Shown here piece after piece: positions 42,857-51,044 of a stretch of DNA of 64,000 nt. Location: NCBI GenBank assembly GCA_003258725.1, contig QHMG01000007.1, forward strand, positions 1 through 64,000, given 5' to 3'. The notes under the pieces are model-generated. The model saw only the letters and a list, made by a program, of their open reading frames with translations, had not been told where the DNA came from and did no database searches. Origin of the DNA: Candidatus Melainabacteria bacterium. GTDB taxonomy: Bacteria; Cyanobacteriota; Vampirovibrionia; Gastranaerophilales; Gastranaerophilaceae. The stretch's first letter is position 1, and every line of letters begins with the position of its first letter. Position numbers and translations under genes: made by a program.

Positions 42857-44969
42857 AGCTCTTTAAATCGTTTAATCTAGTTGTTGAGTATTGTTTATAT
42901 TGGTCGTTTGTCTTTGAATTAGTAACAAAGCGTTTGTAATAAGTATATGCGTTTGCATATTGACCTAGTGAGTCATAAGCTGTTGCAATCAAGTAGTCTG
43001 CAAGAATCAACTCATGGTTGTGAGTATATGCTTGTTTATATTCATTAATCGCTTGAAGCGGTTTATTTTGTGCATCGTAAATTAAACCTCTGTAATAATA
43101 AGCATAAGCATTATTTTTGTCTTCAGTTAAGATTTGGCTGATAATTTTTAGCGCATTAGCGTAATCTTTTGCATTATACTTATCAATTACTTTGTTAATC
43201 AATAATATATTGTTTTGTTCTACAACTGTTGCTAACAAATCGTCTGCATTTTCATTTTTAGGGTTAAGTTTTAGTGCATTTTGCAAATAGATTTTGGCAG
43301 AAGTCCAATTTTCTTTTTCTGCGTATAAAACACCAATGTAGTATGCAACATCTGAATTTGTTTTGTCTAGAGCAAAAGCTTTTTTGTAATATTCAATTGA
43401 TTTATCAATATTATCTAACCCCTTGTAACAAGCAGCAATTGCTATTAACACATCTTTTGGTTTTGGTTCGATTTTCAAATAGGCATCTAAGGCTTTTTGA
43501 TATTCACTATTTGTAAAATATGTATTAGCTTCTGTATAAATATTTTCAGAAGCTGCCTTATTTACTGTATCTAATGCGGTTTTTACAGCCGAACTATTCG
43601 GGAATTTTGTTTTTGCGGTATTTAATATTGCTTGAGCTTTTGTATAGTCCTTCTTTTCTGAATATGCAAGAGCTAAATTCGCATAAATTTCTGCATTATT
43701 AGTGTCATATTTTAAAATCTCGTTATAACAAGTTATTGCAGAATCAAGTTTTTTAGCCTTGTGTAAGTCAAGAGCGTAATCATACATTGCCTCTAGAGTT
43801 GATTTATCAACGCTTGCATCAGCAGACATTGTTTTAATCATTTCTTCAGGAGTCATAGTGTCCTTCAAAATATCAAACATTTCTCTTTTTGCTTCAACAT
43901 TTGTTGGCTCAATATCAAGAACTTTTCTAAATCCTTTTAAAGCTTCTTCCTTTTCACCAGAATCAAGTAACGCTTTTGCTCTATACATATTGGCATCTAA
44001 ATTATTAGGATAAAGAGCTAATACTGAATTATAAGCTGATAATGCACTTGCATAATCATTCTTTTGTTGGTATAGCGTACCAATATTCAAACGGGTAGTA
44101 ACGCTTGTAGGTTCTAATTTTTCAGCTTCTTTATAGTAAGTAATTGCTTCATCATATTTTTTTTGTTTTTGATAAATTGCACCTAAATTAGCATAAACCT
44201 GAGCATTTTTACTATCTGTAGCTAATTTTTTTAAATATATCTTTTCTAAAGCTGTTAAAACTTCTGTATTACCTACACTTTTTGACAATACAAAATTATA
44301 CTCTTGGACAGCCAAATCATCTTTGTGTAATTTATCTAGCAATCTTGCATAATTTAATCTTAATGAAACATTGTTTGGATCTGCAGCAACAGCTTTTTGA
44401 TAATAAACAATAGCTTTTGGAGTATTATCAAGTACTGCCATAATTTCAGCTACATTTGCGTAAGCCTTTTTTTGCAAGTTTTTATCTGTACCTTCAATAA
44501 CTTGCATAAATTCATAACCGCCAGCAGGCAAATCACCATTTTTTCTAAGTACAACACCTCTATTGTAACGCTCTTGTGGTAGTTTTGATTGACCACGAGA
44601 GTTCATACATTGATCTAAATTATCTGTGGTTGTGGCAATTGCAGTTGCTGAATCGTTTACTTCCTTGTCATCTGGGTAATATTTTAAATAAAATAAAGCT
44701 GAGCGAAAATCGTTTGCGGCTCTATCGTAATCATTTTGCGAGTTTGCGTAATAAGTACCTCTTGCAAGATATGAATTTACAAGTCCAATTCTTGCTGAAT
44801 TATCTTTATAATTAATTCTTAGCGCTTTTTTAAATTCTACAATCGCACCAGTATATTGTGATGTATTGTATAAATTTTGTCCGTTATTATAAAAAGTTTG
44901 AAAGTCATTTGCATAAGCAATACTAGCGCAAAACAGCATTAAAGCACATACTATTAAAATTTTCTTCAT
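42840..44969 (-). CDS. Exported TPR-repeat protein, 709 aa
   Basis: Periplasmic protein of about fourteen TPR units. The signal peptide is MKKILIVCALMLFCASIAYA with likely cleavage before N21. Well-formed repeats include VYANLGAIYQKQKKYDEAITYYKEAEKL (about 255-285), ARLLDKLHKDDLAVQEYNFVL and YYRGLIYDAQNKPLQAINEYKQA. No other domain is visible. The GAGGTAAG ribosome site supports the start. It is followed by dusB with a 17-bp overlap, an unlikely functional pair, so the overlap reflects compaction. Length and signal suggest an envelope scaffold; no partner can be named. Confidence 0.9.
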   Translation of the reverse strand: MKKILIVCALMLFCASIAYANDFQTFYNNGQNLYNTSQYTGAIVEFKKALRINYKDNSARIGLVNSYLARGTYYANSQNDYDRAANDFRSALFYLKYYPDDKEVNDSATAIATTTDNLDQCMNSRGQSKLPQERYNRGVVLRKNGDLPAGGYEFMQVIEGTDKNLQKKAYANVAEIMAVLDNTPKAIVYYQKAVAADPNNVSLRLNYARLLDKLHKDDLAVQEYNFVLSKSVGNTEVLTALEKIYLKKLATDSKNAQVYANLGAIYQKQKKYDEAITYYKEAEKLEPTSVTTRLNIGTLYQQKNDYASALSAYNSVLALYPNNLDANMYRAKALLDSGEKEEALKGFRKVLDIEPTNVEAKREMFDILKDTMTPEEMIKTMSADASVDKSTLEAMYDYALDLHKAKKLDSAITCYNEILKYDTNNAEIYANLALAYSEKKDYTKAQAILNTAKTKFPNSSAVKTALDTVNKAASENIYTEANTYFTNSEYQKALDAYLKIEPKPKDVLIAIAACYKGLDNIDKSIEYYKKAFALDKTNSDVAYYIGVLYAEKENWTSAKIYLQNALKLNPKNENADDLLATVVEQNNILLINKVIDKYNAKDYANALKIISQILTEDKNNAYAYYYRGLIYDAQNKPLQAINEYKQAYTHNHELILADYLIATAYDSLGQYANAYTYYKRFVTNSKTNDQYKQYSTTRLNDLKSYAPKK

Positions 44970-45045
44970 AAACTTACCTCTTTCATATCTATTTTATAAC
45001 AATAATAAATAGTTTTATATATACAGGTTACTAATCTTACTTTAT

Positions 45046-45108
45046 TGTAACGAAATGTAACAAAATAGGAGATATTTGAAATTAGGGTGTTCTAAATGTT
45101 TTTATAAT
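45046..45108 (+). promoter_or_regulatory. Direct-repeat box and promoter of the coiled-coil gene at 45147
   Basis: TGTAAC-GAAA-TGTAAC (45046-45061), then 41 bp to TATAAT (45103-45108). The same 41 bp separates box and -10 in the FxG promoters at 8802 and 10081. The box shares 15 consecutive bases with the box at 129-144. Confidence 0.6.
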
Positions 45109-45146
45109 AGTGTAAGTTAAAGTGGTAAAAAGTTAGAAGGTGGCTT

Positions 45147-45515
45147 ATGGCATACGCAGGAATACAAACAATGTTACTTGCATATAAAATGCGCAAAAGC
45201 GATAAAGAGTTTGAAGCAACTCAAATCGCCCAACAACTTTATAATGCCACTAAAGAATCTTCTTCATTAAGTGAATGGAGAGACCAAGAGCTTGGCAAAT
45301 TAAGTGAAGATGATCCAAATTACGATGCACAAGTAGATGGCGTTGAAAACAAATACAATGAAGATTTAAAAGACATCGCAACTTGGGAAGATGAGCTAGA
45401 ACAAGAAAAAAGTAATTGTGAAACAGAAATCAAACAACTTGACGGTTATATTTCATCTTGGGAACAAGCATTACAAACAAATATTCAAAAAGCTCATACA
45501 TACGGTGCTCAATAG
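45147..45515 (+). CDS. Small coiled-coil protein (AASQ-like N-terminus), 122 aa
   Basis: Function unknown. It begins MAYAGIQTMLLAYKMRKSDKEFEATQIAQQ. The pattern of a small hydrophobic start, QxxLL and then DxEFExxQI recalls the MGxAASQARLL protein family represented at 1-36. The middle (about 60-100) is an acidic coiled coil. The C-terminus SSWEQALQTNIQKAHTYG is amphipathic. No signal peptide. AAGGTGG precedes the ATG. A GAAA-loop terminator follows, making it a one-gene unit, and its promoter carries the shared direct-repeat box. The size and helical make-up would suit an export substrate or filament subunit; this is speculative. Confidence 0.78.
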   Translation: MAYAGIQTMLLAYKMRKSDKEFEATQIAQQLYNATKESSSLSEWRDQELGKLSEDDPNYDAQVDGVENKYNEDLKDIATWEDELEQEKSNCETEIKQLDGYISSWEQALQTNIQKAHTYGAQ

Positions 45516-45538
45516 AGAAAAGTTTAACATATACAAAG

Positions 45539-45564
45539 AAAAGAGGCGAAAGCCTCTTTTTTTT
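45539..45564 (+). terminator. Terminator after the coiled-coil gene
   Basis: AAGAGGC-GAAA-GCCTCTT followed by T6. The same GAAA tetraloop design is used after tRNA-Leu. Confidence 0.9.
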
Positions 45565-45591
45565 ATTACGTTTTTTAGGTATAGTTAGTTT

Positions 45592-46581
45592 ATGTTAAAG
45601 AATGGTGAATTATTAGGAGCGTTTATTGTCCCAACAGGTATTGGCGCATCAATTGGCGGTTTTGCAGGTGATGCAAGCCCTTATGCGAGAAAATTTAGCA
45701 AGATTGGTAAACTTATTGTAAACCCTAATGTTGTTAATGCCGGTGGGTTTTCTGGCATAAATGACAATATGTTTTATCTTGAAGGGTATTCTCTTGATGA
45801 ATTTTTCAAAGGTAATATCAATTTAAAAGAAAGCTCTAACAACAAAATTGGCGTAATTATTGACAAATCACTTCCGGAAGATGTTTTTAATGTTCACATA
45901 AACACAATCAATGCCGTAAATGCTGTTTATGGAATTGATTGTACAACCATTGAAGTTACAGAACAAGAGGTTGGTGTTGAGTTCTTTGTAAATGAACAAG
46001 GCGTTTCAATGGGTTCGGTTAAAAATGTTGAAACATTAAAAAGGGCTGGCGAAAAACTTTTAGCAAAGGGTTGCAACGCATTAGCAATCGTTTGCCTATT
46101 TGATGATGAAACCAGTGAAGATTACGAAAATGGCATTGGAGTTGACCCAATAGGTGGAGTTGAAGCAATTATTTCTCACTACATTTCAAGAGAATTAAAG
46201 GTTCCTTGTGCGCACTCTCCAGCCTTTAAAGATTACACTATTTCGCCCAAAATAGTTAACAAAAAAGCGTCATCAGAATATATTACACCAACATTTTTAC
46301 CTTGTATCTTAATTGGTTTAAACAACGCACCCCTCTTAACAACAAGCGAAAGAGATATTACAATCAAAAATCTAGATTATTTAGTAATGCCCGCTAACTC
46401 ATTAGGTGCTATTCCTATATTTGAAGCCTTAAAACGCAACATAAAGATTTTTGCAATAAAAGAAAATGTTACGCTTCTTAACGTTACAAATGCGTCAATC
46501 AACGCAACATGTGGTATAAATATTATAGATACTTATGATAATTGTTTGGAGCAAATAAAGAATGCGTTTAAAAAAGAATAG
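45592..46581 (+). CDS. DUF3326-family protein, 329 aa
   Basis: Conserved protein of unknown function, otherwise typical of cyanobacteria and plants. Recognised from VPTGIGASIGGFAGDASPYAR (first 35 residues), NPNVVNAG, MFYLEGYSLDEF, and the later GVDPIGGVEAIISHYISREL and VPCAHSPAF. The C-terminal part holds VMPANSLGAIPIFEALKRNI. No signal peptide or membrane helix. No ribosome site precedes the ATG, but TATAGT lies exactly 6 nt upstream, predicting a leaderless message. The 3' end overlaps the pilin-like gene by 20 bp in another frame. Confidence 0.85.
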   Translation: MLKNGELLGAFIVPTGIGASIGGFAGDASPYARKFSKIGKLIVNPNVVNAGGFSGINDNMFYLEGYSLDEFFKGNINLKESSNNKIGVIIDKSLPEDVFNVHINTINAVNAVYGIDCTTIEVTEQEVGVEFFVNEQGVSMGSVKNVETLKRAGEKLLAKGCNALAIVCLFDDETSEDYENGIGVDPIGGVEAIISHYISRELKVPCAHSPAFKDYTISPKIVNKKASSEYITPTFLPCILIGLNNAPLLTTSERDITIKNLDYLVMPANSLGAIPIFEALKRNIKIFAIKENVTLLNVTNASINATCGINIIDTYDNCLEQIKNAFKKE

Positions 46582-47941
46582 ATTAACAGCAGCAACCTCC
46601 TTAATCGAAATTATGATGATATTTTTCATCATTGGTATTGTTTCTGCTGCCGGCATGAGCTTGACTAAGCCGAAAAATGAATATATGAAAAAAATCGCAA
46701 TCTATGCTGCTTATCGTGATTTAGCGACAGCTGCAAACGCTATCAAAAACGCTAGTTACATTGATTTTTCAACTGATTTGGACAATTGCACAATTCCTGT
46801 AATAGGAAGTACTAAAACTTGCCCAGATAAATTTTCAACAACAACAAGTTCGTCAACATTCCCATCGCTAAATACAGTTTTAGCTTTACCAAAGGTTGCA
46901 TTTAGACAAACTAGCGATAATACAGTTCTAGACCCAATTTTTTCATCAACTGACGGCAGATCTGTAAATTATGCAAATTTAAGTAATGGTCAAAAAGCAC
47001 TTGTAAAATTCTACCAAAACGGTTTTTGCCAAAGACTTGTATCACAATTTAATTTATCAGATATGAATAACAATTGCGCAACATCAAATTCTGACTCTAG
47101 AAACCTTGATGATAGCGCAGGTTTTATTCAAGATTTTACAACTGAAACACCGTCTCTATTATTACCGAATGGCTATGTTTATTATATAAGTAAACATTTA
47201 TACACCGACTTTGGTGCAAACTTTAGACGCCAAAAGGTTAACGTTGAATCTACAGAATATGGAGACGATTTATCTTCTATCGTTACTTACACAACGGGGA
47301 ATAATTCTACAGCCTTCAATACAACTTATTCCGGCTTAAGTTTTTATCAATCAAATACAAATTCGTCAAAATTCATTCACTATCCTAGTGAAATAAAACT
47401 AAAAATGGCAACAAATTGGGTTGCATATCCTTTGGGTGCCGCAAATCAATTGGTGTGGCTAGAATATGTTCAAAAATATTACCTTGAAAACAAAGACTAT
47501 TTTAATGTTTACATTGATATTAACGGTAAAATGGAGAATAGTGATGACATCTCCAAAGGTCCGGATAAATTGAATGAAGACGTATTTTTATTCCATGTGT
47601 ACAGAAATGGTGCAGTAAAACCTGCCTATGAATCAGGTTTTCCACTTAACTACTTAACAGGTGGTGTCAACTACCGAGTTAAAAAAGATGATGGAAAACA
47701 ATACAAAATTACTTACGCTCAATACGCTCAAAGACCATTGGGTTATGCTCAATGCATTGCAGGTGTTGCAGGTGATCCAAGATATTACATAAAAGCTAAC
47801 GGAACTGCATACAGAAATCATTCTCCTCACTTCTGTGATAGTATGACAGTTTATGCTAATTGCTACAAAGCTGGAGTTGTTGACGTTAACGACCCAACTT
47901 GCGGTGTAACAGTTAACAAACCAAGTTTCTTTGTTAGATAG
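46562..47941 (+). CDS. Type IV pilin-like protein, 459 aa
   Basis: Pseudopilin-like protein. The N-terminus MRLKKNRLTAATSLIEIMMI has a basic leader, a possible prepilin cleavage after A11, Glu at mature position 5, and a hydrophobic helix (about 15-33). The -1 residue is Ala instead of Gly and the motif is TSLIE instead of FTLIE, so processing is uncertain. The rest is an extracellular-type Asn/Ser/Thr/Tyr-rich domain with about ten cysteines (pairs such as CTIPVIGSTKTC), probably disulfide-bonded. Much larger than major pilins (about 150), as in minor pilins with an added domain. It starts 20 bp inside the DUF3326 gene. No other pilus gene is near. Confidence 0.78.
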   Translation: MRLKKNRLTAATSLIEIMMIFFIIGIVSAAGMSLTKPKNEYMKKIAIYAAYRDLATAANAIKNASYIDFSTDLDNCTIPVIGSTKTCPDKFSTTTSSSTFPSLNTVLALPKVAFRQTSDNTVLDPIFSSTDGRSVNYANLSNGQKALVKFYQNGFCQRLVSQFNLSDMNNNCATSNSDSRNLDDSAGFIQDFTTETPSLLLPNGYVYYISKHLYTDFGANFRRQKVNVESTEYGDDLSSIVTYTTGNNSTAFNTTYSGLSFYQSNTNSSKFIHYPSEIKLKMATNWVAYPLGAANQLVWLEYVQKYYLENKDYFNVYIDINGKMENSDDISKGPDKLNEDVFLFHVYRNGAVKPAYESGFPLNYLTGGVNYRVKKDDGKQYKITYAQYAQRPLGYAQCIAGVAGDPRYYIKANGTAYRNHSPHFCDSMTVYANCYKAGVVDVNDPTCGVTVNKPSFFVR

Positions 47942-47945
47942 TTAC

Positions 47946-50147
47946 TTACAAAATATCTATTGGGTCAACATCTATCGTTAGTTTTATGTCTTTAGGCAAA
48001 ACTATTTGGTGCAAAAATCTTGAAACAAAGTCGTGTCCTTTGGCTTCCAATCTGTTTTTAATTAAAATTTGAAAACGATATTGACCGTTTAAGCGCTCAA
48101 ATACGCACATTGTAGGTCCTAAAACTTCTAGTTTTTCTGAAATTCCAAATTTATCAACCATTGTATTAAGCCTTAGCGCAATTTCTTGAGCCGCTTTTTC
48201 AGCTCTAAACTGGCTTGCACAGGATAAAACAAGCCTTATCATTTTTGAAAATGGCGGATACTCAAATTCTTCTCTTGCGAGAATTTCTGTATCAAAGAAT
48301 TGGTTATAATTTTGTTCTCTTGCGGTTTGTAGAGCATAAAAATCTGGATTATAAGTTTGAAAAAGAACATTTCCCATAAATTCACCTCTACCAACACGTC
48401 CAGCAACTTGAGTTAGAAGTTGAAACCCACGTTCAGAGGCTCTAAAATCAGGCAAATTAAAACTTGCATCAGCACTAATTACTCCTACTAGCGTAACATT
48501 TGGATTATCAAGTCCTTTTGCAATCATTTGAGTTCCGACAAGAATATCAATTTCTCCTTTTTGAAAACTATTCAAAATTTTGATATGTTCATTCTTTCTT
48601 GTTAAAGAATCACTATCAATTCTGACTATATTTACATCTGGAAACAGTTCTTTTAAATACATTTCAATCTTTTGAGTCCCTGTACCAGAGTTATGCAATG
48701 CATCAGAACCACAATGAGGACATTCTGTCGGAAAAGACATTGTTTGGTTACAATAATGACATCTTAAGCGTTTGTCTGCTGTGTGCCAAATCATCGGAAT
48801 TGCACAGTTTGGACATTCAATAACCGTACCACACGCTTGACATTGAGTATAAGTTGAAAAACCTCGCCTATTAATTAAAATTATTACTTGTTGACCTTTT
48901 GCAAGAGTCTCTTTAATCTCTGTTTGCAAAGGCTTTGAAATCACACCTCTATACGCAGCTTGCATATAAGTCTGCATATTAATTATATAAGTTTTTGCCA
49001 AAGGTGCATTGTTGTAGCGTTTTTTTAGTTCAAACAAAGTTTTACAATTTTTAGCTTTATAATAAGATGTAATATCTGGAGTTGCAGACCCTAAAAGAAG
49101 TTTCGCCCCATGAAATTCCGCTAACTTTTCAGCGACTAGCCTTGCATCATAACGAGGTGCTGGAGAGGTTTGTTTATAAGCACTTTCATGCTCCTCATCA
49201 ATAATAATTAATCCAATATTTTTTAGTGGTGCAAACACAGCAGATCTAGCACCCGCAAGAATTTTAATCTCATTTCTATAAAGTTTTTGCCAAACGTCAT
49301 AACGCTCGCCTTCAGAAATTGAACTATGCCAAATTGCAATGTCATCAATGCCGAATTTTCTTGCAAGCCTTTTTGTTAGTTGAGATGCAAGCGCAATTTC
49401 GGGAGCTAAAAACAAAACATTTTTGCCATTTTTTATTGTATCTTGAATCAATTTAAAATAAACTTCGGTTTTACCCGATGCCGTAACCCCATGAATTAAA
49501 ATTGGCGCTTTAAAATCCTTTATTTTACTTATTTGCTCATAAACCTTATTTTGTTCTTCTGAAAGCGGATACAAATCTTCTTTTTGAACATCTGAAAATA
49601 TTGAAAGTGGGTTTCTATATAATTCATCTTCAAAAATTCTAACGCACCCTATACTCTCAAGTTTTTTCATTGTTGCACGAGTTGTTTTTGCGACTTTTTC
49701 AAATTCTGAAAGATTTACACGTTTGTATTTTTCAAGCAACTCTAAAATCTGCAATTGACGTTTTGTAGCTCCGTCTTTTTTGATAAATTCAACTAAAGCC
49801 TCTGTTTTGGCATTTTTGTCAATTAATTTTAGAGGAATTGCCATATTCAAAACAGTCACAAAATCACAACAATAGTAATTTGCAACCCATTCTAAAAGTT
49901 TCAAATATTCAAGCGAAAAAAGTGGCTTTTCATCTAAAATTTTGCCAATCTTCTTAGCTTTAATTTCTGGAGGCAAATAATCAGAAAAACCAACGACAAA
50001 AGCATTAATCAGCCCTTGTCGTCCAAATGGTACGGAAACAGCCTGTCCAATTTTAATGACAGGTTGCATCTCCGATGGTATTAAATAGCTAAATGTCTTA
50101 ACGCCCAAGCCCTTGATATTTACAAGAACTAAAGCATATTTACTCAC
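47946..50147 (-). CDS. priA: Primosomal replication-restart helicase PriA, 733 aa
   Basis: 3'-5' helicase that reloads the replisome at stalled forks. The N-terminal DNA-binding domain (about 1-105) precedes the helicase core with Walker A HGVTASGKTEVY (about 219-230, Ala for the common Gly) and DEEH. The zinc-binding cysteine cluster (CQACGTVIECPNCAIP, CHYCNQTM, CPHCGSDAL) holds eight cysteines. LVGTQMIAKGLDNPNVTLVGV and QVAGRVGRG complete the motifs. Length is normal. It starts one base inside the stop of the PC4-like gene and ends 4 bp from the convergent pilin-like gene. Confidence 0.96.
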   Translation of the reverse strand: MSKYALVLVNIKGLGVKTFSYLIPSEMQPVIKIGQAVSVPFGRQGLINAFVVGFSDYLPPEIKAKKIGKILDEKPLFSLEYLKLLEWVANYYCCDFVTVLNMAIPLKLIDKNAKTEALVEFIKKDGATKRQLQILELLEKYKRVNLSEFEKVAKTTRATMKKLESIGCVRIFEDELYRNPLSIFSDVQKEDLYPLSEEQNKVYEQISKIKDFKAPILIHGVTASGKTEVYFKLIQDTIKNGKNVLFLAPEIALASQLTKRLARKFGIDDIAIWHSSISEGERYDVWQKLYRNEIKILAGARSAVFAPLKNIGLIIIDEEHESAYKQTSPAPRYDARLVAEKLAEFHGAKLLLGSATPDITSYYKAKNCKTLFELKKRYNNAPLAKTYIINMQTYMQAAYRGVISKPLQTEIKETLAKGQQVIILINRRGFSTYTQCQACGTVIECPNCAIPMIWHTADKRLRCHYCNQTMSFPTECPHCGSDALHNSGTGTQKIEMYLKELFPDVNIVRIDSDSLTRKNEHIKILNSFQKGEIDILVGTQMIAKGLDNPNVTLVGVISADASFNLPDFRASERGFQLLTQVAGRVGRGEFMGNVLFQTYNPDFYALQTAREQNYNQFFDTEILAREEFEYPPFSKMIRLVLSCASQFRAEKAAQEIALRLNTMVDKFGISEKLEVLGPTMCVFERLNGQYRFQILIKNRLEAKGHDFVSRFLHQIVLPKDIKLTIDVDPIDIL

Positions 50148-50386
50148 TATTCTTCAGCCTCTGTCATAAATTCTTTCATTGCTTCGTCAATAGCATCACG
50201 CAAGGTTTCTAAGTTTTCAGGTGAACAAGTTACGCCTTTTTTTGTTGGTAACCATGTTTGACCATCATCTGTTGTATAGTGAATTCTTAAATCCAAGTAT
50301 GATTTACCTTTATATTCGTTAATTGCAATTTGTAATTGTTCTGTTGCACTTCTTGGAACTGTTGCGATTAATTTAGATTCTGCCAT
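50147..50386 (-). CDS. PC4/p15-like single-stranded DNA binding protein, 79 aa
   Basis: Small protein of the transcriptional coactivator p15 (PC4) family: KSYLDLRIHYTTDDGQTWLPTKKGVT is the beta-sheet part that in PC4 binds single-stranded DNA, followed by a helix (NLETLRDAIDEAMKEF). The AAGGAG ribosome site lies just upstream. Overlaps priA by one base, so it is produced together with a fork-restart helicase. A role in binding melted DNA at forks or promoters is a reasonable inference. It is 34 bp after the M14 peptidase gene. Confidence 0.87.
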   Translation of the reverse strand: MAESKLIATVPRSATEQLQIAINEYKGKSYLDLRIHYTTDDGQTWLPTKKGVTCSPENLETLRDAIDEAMKEFMTEAEE

Positions 50387-50420
50387 TTTTATCTCCTTAA
50401 TTTATGTACCTATGAAAAAA

Positions 50421-51044
50421 TTATAACACGGAATTTATATAATCAAATATTTTGTGAACAGGATTGATTAATCTCTTTACATCAATATTTTCATCAAGTT
50501 CTAATGTGATTGTTGGAATATTTCTCTCTATTCCGCAATAAGTTCCGAAACTTCCAGGAGTTGGATAGCCAATATCCGCCTCAACAGGATAATTTATAAT
50601 TTTAGAAATCTTTTCTGCTATTTCTTCCGCATCTCCGTCGTAATTTACAACGCAATATGGTGCATGAAGTGTTAATATAAATTTTGGCTTGTATTCTTCA
50701 ATAATCTCTACCATAAATTTAGTTTCAATCTCACTTGCCGGTTCATTTCCCCCAAAATATGACTTATCCTCATTGACTATCCAATTTTTTGTGGGAAAAT
50801 TTCTATTCAAATCCACATTATTGGCATTCTGACGAGTATTAAGTTTCATACCGTCGGGATTTAAGCAAGGAATAAAAAGTAATTCAGATTTTTGATTATT
50901 CTTTAAATATTCATTAATCAAAAAGTCTCCTTGTGGCTCATCACCATGAAAAACGCCTATTACAAGGATATTTTTGTGATAATCATTTCCTAAAAGTTGT
51001 ATTTTATTACCTAATTTTGAAACTGTTTCTTTTAAAATTTTCAT
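50421..51044 (-). CDS. M14-type zinc peptidase, MpaA-like, 207 aa
   Basis: Compact carboxypeptidase of the M14 family, similar to murein peptide amidase MpaA. Zinc ligands fit H33 and E36 (VFHGDEPQG) and H127 (LTLHAPY). The substrate arginine region is NNVDLNRNFP (N80-R81), and E182 in TITLELDE is the catalytic glutamate. No signal peptide, so it is cytoplasmic, where MpaA cleaves recycled murein peptides. An aspartoacylase-like role is an alternative. Its start overlaps the ftsY stop by 4 bp (ATGA). Confidence 0.85.
   Translation of the reverse strand: MKILKETVSKLGNKIQLLGNDYHKNILVIGVFHGDEPQGDFLINEYLKNNQKSELLFIPCLNPDGMKLNTRQNANNVDLNRNFPTKNWIVNEDKSYFGGNEPASEIETKFMVEIIEEYKPKFILTLHAPYCVVNYDGDAEEIAEKISKIINYPVEADIGYPTPGSFGTYCGIERNIPTITLELDENIDVKRLINPVHKIFDYINSVL

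Noticed and set aside
45592..46581. Co-transcription of DUF3326 with the coiled-coil gene upstream
   Set aside because: A strong GAAA-loop terminator with a T-run lies between them and DUF3326 has its own -10.
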